From assembly GCA_963767565.1 (NCBI GenBank), contig CAVYEG010000001.1:124001-188000 (forward strand): a stretch of DNA of 64,000 bases, read 5' to 3'. The notes beneath the pieces are model-generated. The model was not told the origin of the DNA. It worked only from the letters and a program-made list of their open reading frames with translations, and searched no databases. The stretch comes from Palsa-504 sp963767565. GTDB taxonomy: Bacteria; Actinomycetota; Actinomycetes; Streptosporangiales; Streptosporangiaceae. Of this stretch, positions 60,020 through 64,000 are shown piece after piece. The position numbers and the translations under genes were made by a program. Every line of letters begins with the position of its first letter. The stretch's first letter is position 1.

Positions 60020-61630
60020 TCAGCAGGTGCGGGTTCCGGCGAGCCAGGTGCCCAGCACGGGCAGGTCGCGCAGCTCGCGGGCCGCGATGACGGTGGGGTC
60101 GGCGGCGAGGTGGACCAGGTCGGCGCGCATGCCGGGGCGCAGCGCGCCCCGCTGGTGTTCCTCGAACCCCTGGTAGGCGACGCCGGCGGAGTAGGCGGCC
60201 AGCGCCTGGCCGGCGGTGACCCGCTCGGCGGGCAGCCAGCCGCCGTCCGGGTCCCCGGCCGGGGTCTGCCGGGTGACCGCGATGGCGATGCCGTGCAGGG
60301 GCTGGTAGGCGGTGACCGGCCAGTCGCTGCCGAACGAGACACGGGCGCCGGTCCGCTGCAGGGTGCCGATCTGGTACTGGCGGGCGCCGCGGGCGGCCCC
60401 GACGCGGGGCAGGGTCAGCTCGGTCATCAGCGGGTCGGGCTGCGCCCACAGCGGCTCGAGGTTGGCGATCACGCCGAGGGCGGCGAAGCGGGGCAGGTCA
60501 GCCGGGTCGATGAGCTGGACGTGCGCCAGGACCGGGCGGCGGTCGGCCGGGCCGTTGCGCCGGGCGGTCTCGGCGATCGCGTCCAGGGCCAGCCGGATCC
60601 CGGCGTCGCCGATGGCGTGCACGTGGGCCTGGAAGCCCGCAGCGTCGGCGGCGGTGATCGCGTCGGCGAGCTCGCCCGGCGTCCAGTTGGCGATCCCGTG
60701 CGAGTGCGGGCAGTCATCGTAGGGCTGCAGCAGGGCGGCGGTGCCGGCTTCCACGACGCCGTCGGCGAAGAACTTCACCGTCCGGGCGGCCAGCCAGCCC
60801 GGGGCGGCGGCGCAGACCCGGGCGCGGTCGGCGGCGAACTCGCCGAGCTGGTCCTTCCAGATGGTCGGCTCGGCCCGGAACGCGAGGTTGGCGCGGAACC
60901 GCAGCGAGCCGTCAGCCGCGGCGGCCAGCCAGGCGTCCACCTGGTCGCGGGCGACCCAGGCGTCCTGGACCCAGGTGATCCCGGCGGCGGCGAACAGCGC
61001 CGAGACCTCGGCCAGGGCGGCGGCCTGCTCGGCCGGGCCCGGGGCCGGGAGCAGGTCCAGGACCGGGCCGATGGCCCCCCACTCGCGCAGGGTGCCCAGC
61101 GGCGAGCCGTCCGGCCGCCGCACGATCTGGCCCGCGGCCGGCTCGGTGGTGCCGGCGTCGATGCCGGCCCGGCGCAGTGCCTCGCTGTTGACCCACATGG
61201 TGTGGTGGTCCATCGTGCGCAGCGCCACCGGCCGGCCGGGCAGTACCTGGTCGAGCCAGCGAGCGTCGAACCGCCCGCCGTCGGCCAGCGTGGGGTCGAA
61301 CGCGTCGCCGGTCACCCACTCCGCGTCGGGGTGCTCACCGGCCCAGGCGGCGACGGCGGCCAGGATCTCGTCAATGCTGCGGGCCTGGCGCACCGGCACC
61401 CCGCGCAGGCCGAGCCCGCCCAGCAGCGGGTGCGCGTGCCCGTCGCCGAACGAGGGCAGCAGCGCGCCGCCGGCCAGGTCGGTCACCTCGGTCCGCGGCC
61501 CCCGGCTGGCCAGCGCGTCCTCGCCGAGTGCGAGTATCCGCCCGCCGGCCACGGCCAGCGCGCCGCTGGCGGGTGCGCCCGGCTCGCCGGTCCGCACCGT
61601 GCCGCCGGTGAACAGCTGGTCTGCCTGCAT
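60020..61630 (-). CDS. Metal-dependent amidohydrolase (YtcJ-like)
   Basis: 536 residues. Amidohydrolase motif LPSFGDGHAHPLLGGLGLRG (HxH), then RFRANLAFRAEP, ADGVVEAGTAALLQPYDD, AHVHAIGDAGIRLALDAI with His ligands, VLAHVQLIDPADLPRFAALG and SFGSDWPVTAYQPLHGIAIAV with the catalytic Asp. YtcJ-like members hydrolyse N-substituted formamides or amides. The start is 11 bases from the first operator-like repeat, so a repressor there would block expression. Confidence 0.88.
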   Translation of the reverse strand: MQADQLFTGGTVRTGEPGAPASGALAVAGGRILALGEDALASRGPRTEVTDLAGGALLPSFGDGHAHPLLGGLGLRGVPVRQARSIDEILAAVAAWAGEHPDAEWVTGDAFDPTLADGGRFDARWLDQVLPGRPVALRTMDHHTMWVNSEALRRAGIDAGTTEPAAGQIVRRPDGSPLGTLREWGAIGPVLDLLPAPGPAEQAAALAEVSALFAAAGITWVQDAWVARDQVDAWLAAAADGSLRFRANLAFRAEPTIWKDQLGEFAADRARVCAAAPGWLAARTVKFFADGVVEAGTAALLQPYDDCPHSHGIANWTPGELADAITAADAAGFQAHVHAIGDAGIRLALDAIAETARRNGPADRRPVLAHVQLIDPADLPRFAALGVIANLEPLWAQPDPLMTELTLPRVGAARGARQYQIGTLQRTGARVSFGSDWPVTAYQPLHGIAIAVTRQTPAGDPDGGWLPAERVTAGQALAAYSAGVAYQGFEEHQRGALRPGMRADLVHLAADPTVIAARELRDLPVLGTWLAGTRTC

Positions 61631-61640
61631 CGTCAGCTCC

Positions 61641-61670
61641 TAAACTTAAACTGATTTAATATAAGTTAAG
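61641..61670. promoter_or_regulatory. TetR operator-like repeat, left copy
   Basis: TAAACTTAAACTGATTTA at 61641-61658 is followed by ATATAAGTTAAG; the outer arms AACTT and AAGTT are inverted. The 18-mer recurs at 61703-61720. Confidence 0.7.
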
Positions 61671-61702
61671 GATACGATGTGGCAGCATGCCGGGTCAAGA
61701 GG

Positions 61703-61725
61703 TAAACTTAAACTGATTTAGTTTA
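61703..61725. promoter_or_regulatory. TetR operator-like repeat, right copy
   Basis: The same 18 bases, then GTTTA, giving outer arms TAAAC and GTTTA. It overlaps the likely promoter and ribosome-site region of the TetR gene (GGAGGAG at 61727). Confidence 0.7.
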
Positions 61726-61740
61726 GAGGAGGAGCACCTG

Positions 61741-62364
61741 ATGGGCCGCCCGCACACCCCGCTGCTGGACCGCGACCGCATCGCCGACGCGGCACTGAAG
61801 CTGACCGACCGCCGCGGCGACTTCACCATCCTGGACCTGTCCCGGGCGCTGAAGGTCACCCCGGCCGCCATCTACCACCACGTCGACGGCCGCGACGCGA
61901 TCGTCGCCCTGCTGCGCCAGAAGATGGCCCGGACCGTCGACGCGTCCGCCTTCGGGCAGCTGCCCTGGGACGAGGCCCTGCGCCGGTGGGCCGTCTCCTA
62001 CCGGGAGACCTTCGCCGCCCACCCCGGCACCATCGGCATGCTGGCCGCCGAACCGGTCGCCGACCCCGCCGTCCACGCCGAGTACGAACGAGCGGTCACC
62101 GCCCTGGAGGACGCCGGCTTCTCCCGGCACACGGTCCTCGCCGTGATCACCGCGACCGAAAGCCTCGTGCTCGGCTCCGCGCTCGACCTCGCCGCCCCGC
62201 CCGTCATGGTCACCGGCATCGACCCGGCCGCCACCCCCCGCCTCGCCGCGGCGGCCGCCGCCACCCCCTCCGGGCGCGCCCGCGCCGATCAGGCTTTCTA
62301 CCTAGGCCTGGATGCTCTCATCACCGGCCTGCGCTGCACGCTCAGCGAAGCCGACAACCGCTGA
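61741..62364 (+). CDS. TetR-family repressor
   Basis: 207 residues. N-terminal HTH: DRDRIADAALKLTDRRGDFT then ILDLSRALKVTPAAIYHHVDG, and a TetR_C-type C-terminal ligand domain (FAAHPGTIGMLAAEPV, AVITATESLVLGSALDL). It faces the amidohydrolase/permease operon and sits beside two operator-like repeats, so it most likely represses both sides until the transported compound appears. Confidence 0.9.
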   Translation: MGRPHTPLLDRDRIADAALKLTDRRGDFTILDLSRALKVTPAAIYHHVDGRDAIVALLRQKMARTVDASAFGQLPWDEALRRWAVSYRETFAAHPGTIGMLAAEPVADPAVHAEYERAVTALEDAGFSRHTVLAVITATESLVLGSALDLAAPPVMVTGIDPAATPRLAAAAAATPSGRARADQAFYLGLDALITGLRCTLSEADNR

Positions 62365-62580
62365 CGCCGGGCACAAGACCGGGGCCGCATGATGGCCGCC
62401 TTCCCCGGTAGTGCTCAGACACAAACGCCCGGCTAAACGCAGGAACCGCCGGCGGCGCTGATCGGCAGAAGGCCTGCCGGGCGCGGGCGACCGGCCACCA
62501 TTGCAGGCTTAAAGGACCTGCGTCGGCAAGAAGTTGCGAGATAACCCTCGTTATCAGGCAACGATGGCTATCATGGCGGC

Positions 62581-63585
62581 ATGCCACCTGCACGAGCGCC
62601 CCGGCGCCGGCCCGCTTCGTTTCCCGGTTATCTGGCAACAACCGACGCGGGGACGGAACAGTCCGCCCGCAACGTGCTGCCGGGCCAGCCGCTGGCCCGC
62701 CACGTCGATGACTTCCTCGCCGACCTGGCCAACGCGAACAAGCCGCGGAACACGATCCGCGCCTACCGCGGCGACCTGATCGCCTTCGCGGCCTGCCACG
62801 ACGGCGACCTCGCCGATCTGACCGCGGCGCCGGTCCGGGCGTTCCTCGGCGAGATCGCCGGGCAGGCCCCATCGACCCGCAAGCGCAAGCGCGCTGCGGT
62901 CGCCTCGTTCTGCAGGTGGGCGGTCCGGCACGAGCTGCTGGACGCCAGCCCGATGGACCGCATCGACGCCGTCGCGGTGCCCCGGACGCTGCCCCGCCCG
63001 GCGGCCGCGGCCGATATCGCGGCGGTGCTGGACGCGATCTGCTCCCGGCGGCCGCGCAAGGACGTGCCGCTGGGTGTGCTGCGGGACCGGGTGCTGTTCG
63101 AGACCGCCTACGTCTGCGGCGCCCGTGCCTCGGAGGTCTGCGGGATCTACGTCGAGGACCTGGACCTGCGCCCGGACGACGAGCACGCCCGCGTGCACGG
63201 CAAGGGCGGCACCGTCCGCACCGTGCTGCTGGATGACCGCGGCTACCTCGCGCTGCTCAGGCTGTACCTGGCCCGGTCCGGGTACACCTCGGGCCCGCTG
63301 TTCCGGGCCAGCATCAACGGCCGGGGCGGCCCGCTGTCCTACGACGCCGCGCACAGCCGGTGGACGAAGTACTGCGCCGCGGCCGGTACCGGGATCGGCA
63401 TCCACCAGCTGCGCCACGCGCACGCCACCGAGCTGATCAACAGCGGCGTGTCCATCGAGGTGGTGCGCCGCCGGCTGGGCCACGCCTCCACCGAGACCAC
63501 CCAGGTCTGCACCCTGCTCGCCGACAAGATCGCCGACACCGAGATCCGCGCCGCCCGCCGGCGGCGCGACCGGGCCGCACGCTGA
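62581..63585 (+). CDS. Tyrosine recombinase-like protein with Cys at the nucleophile
   Basis: 334 residues. The SAM-like N-terminal DNA-binding domain (NTIRAYRGDLIAFAACHDGD) precedes a XerC/D-type catalytic domain: Arg182 in CGARASEVCG, Lys208 in VHGKGG, HQLRH at 275-279 and LGHAS with His301. The nucleophile motif, normally TTQVYT, reads TTQVCT, so Tyr310 is Cys (codon TGC, 63508-63510). Otherwise the protein looks intact. It is next to a TniA/TniB remnant. Confidence 0.9.
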   Translation: MPPARAPRRRPASFPGYLATTDAGTEQSARNVLPGQPLARHVDDFLADLANANKPRNTIRAYRGDLIAFAACHDGDLADLTAAPVRAFLGEIAGQAPSTRKRKRAAVASFCRWAVRHELLDASPMDRIDAVAVPRTLPRPAAAADIAAVLDAICSRRPRKDVPLGVLRDRVLFETAYVCGARASEVCGIYVEDLDLRPDDEHARVHGKGGTVRTVLLDDRGYLALLRLYLARSGYTSGPLFRASINGRGGPLSYDAAHSRWTKYCAAAGTGIGIHQLRHAHATELINSGVSIEVVRRRLGHASTETTQVCTLLADKIADTEIRAARRRRDRAAR

Positions 63586-63666
63586 GACCGCAGGACCGGT
63601 AACGCCTTTCTTACCGTGCAGTCCCGTGACGGCGCGGCCGGACTCTGCGAGCGGGATGCTGCCAGT

Positions 63667-64000
63667 GTGGCGTTCGCGGCAGATAGCGCCGGGGGTTCGC
63701 ATGCCGGGCTGGCCGCCCTGACCCGGGCGCAGCGGGACCAGGCGCTGGCCCGCTGGCAGATGCTGCGCGCCGTGCCGCAGCAGGCGATGGCGAATCGCAC
63801 GCTCATCTACACCCCCAAGGTCCACACCACCGCGCGCATCCTCGATAAGGAGATCACCTTCCTGCATGAGCGGCTGAGCTGGGGCATCGAGTGGGAACTC
63901 CAGAAGGATTTCGCCAAGCTGAGCAAGAGCTGCGAGCCGTGTGCTGAGCTGCTGATCGTGGACGAAGCGGACCGGCTCAGGACCCCGGCGCTGGAACAGC
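63667..64000 (+). pseudogene. Fused TniA N-terminus and TniB remnant (incomplete at window end)
   Basis: MAFAADSAGGSHAGLAALTR and QALARWQMLRAV look like the DNA-binding N-terminus of a Mu/TniA-type integrase. It goes directly into IYTPKVHTTARILDKEITFL, FAKLSKSCEPCAELLIVDEA and DRLRTPALEQ, the Walker B region of a TniB/TnsC-type transposition ATPase without its Walker A. Two transposon genes have been joined by deletion. The 3' end is outside the window. Confidence 0.6.

Noticed and set aside
58370..61654. A 1094-codon open frame on the + strand
   Set aside because: It is the antisense shadow of the permease and amidohydrolase genes; composition is Gly/Val/Arg-rich with no family features.

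Overview
The window is very GC-rich DNA from a morphologically complex actinomycete. The support is the codon and base usage, an SsgA-like sporulation regulator, a SigE-type ECF sigma factor, a ClgR/PopR-ClpP module, a Tat-exported DUF4331 partner and a selenocysteine tRNA. I cannot fix the genus from sequence alone.

Layout. 1-2.5 kb: an incomplete DUF4331 protein with a small Tat-signal partner, then an NADP-binding reductase. 2.6-8.2 kb: a compact four-gene minus-strand cassette of two zinc-ribbon membrane proteins flanking a HerA/VirB4-like ATPase and an octapeptide-repeat protein; I do not recognise it as a named system. 8.6-11.9 kb: a DrrAB-type ABC transporter with a frameshifted ATPase, a DinB-like protein without a natural stop, and a thioredoxin and a CstR-like repressor that each carry the same operator. 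12-19 kb: flavin, TPP and arginase-family enzymes, an SsgA-like protein and a hemerythrin. 19-20 kb: an orphan EndoU toxin with a MafI-like immunity gene, then an ArsR/AHSA1 pair on a leaderless promoter. 21-23 kb: a sigma factor and its membrane partner. 24-25.7 kb: a ClgR/PopR-like regulator facing a tandem clpP pair, one member of which has lost its catalytic serine.

25.7-45.5 kb holds amino-acid, purine and aromatic catabolism genes mixed with many truncated or fused remnants: a P450/permease chimera, a LuxR-type ATPase stump, MFS and oxidoreductase stumps, and a decayed allantoin operon. It also holds tRNA-Sec, a 4-oxalomesaconate hydratase, a malic enzyme, a thiolase and a PLD-like protein with a repeat tail. 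45.7-58.4 kb is gene debris and mobile DNA. An SNF2-type helicase gene is split by an 8.4-kb segment (49393-57789) flanked by a perfect 12-bp direct repeat; the segment carries a broken IS701/IS4-like transposase, a PAP2 phosphatase, a flavin-fold oxidase and two group II introns. 58.4-62.4 kb is an APC permease/amidohydrolase operon facing a TetR gene across two matching operator-like repeats. The window ends with a tyrosine recombinase whose nucleophile is a cysteine, and a fused stump of a Tn5053/Tn7-like transposon.

Two themes recur: gene decay by fusion and frameshift, and short tandem repeats sitting at the 3' ends of genes. All family assignments are from reading the sequence; no database search was run.
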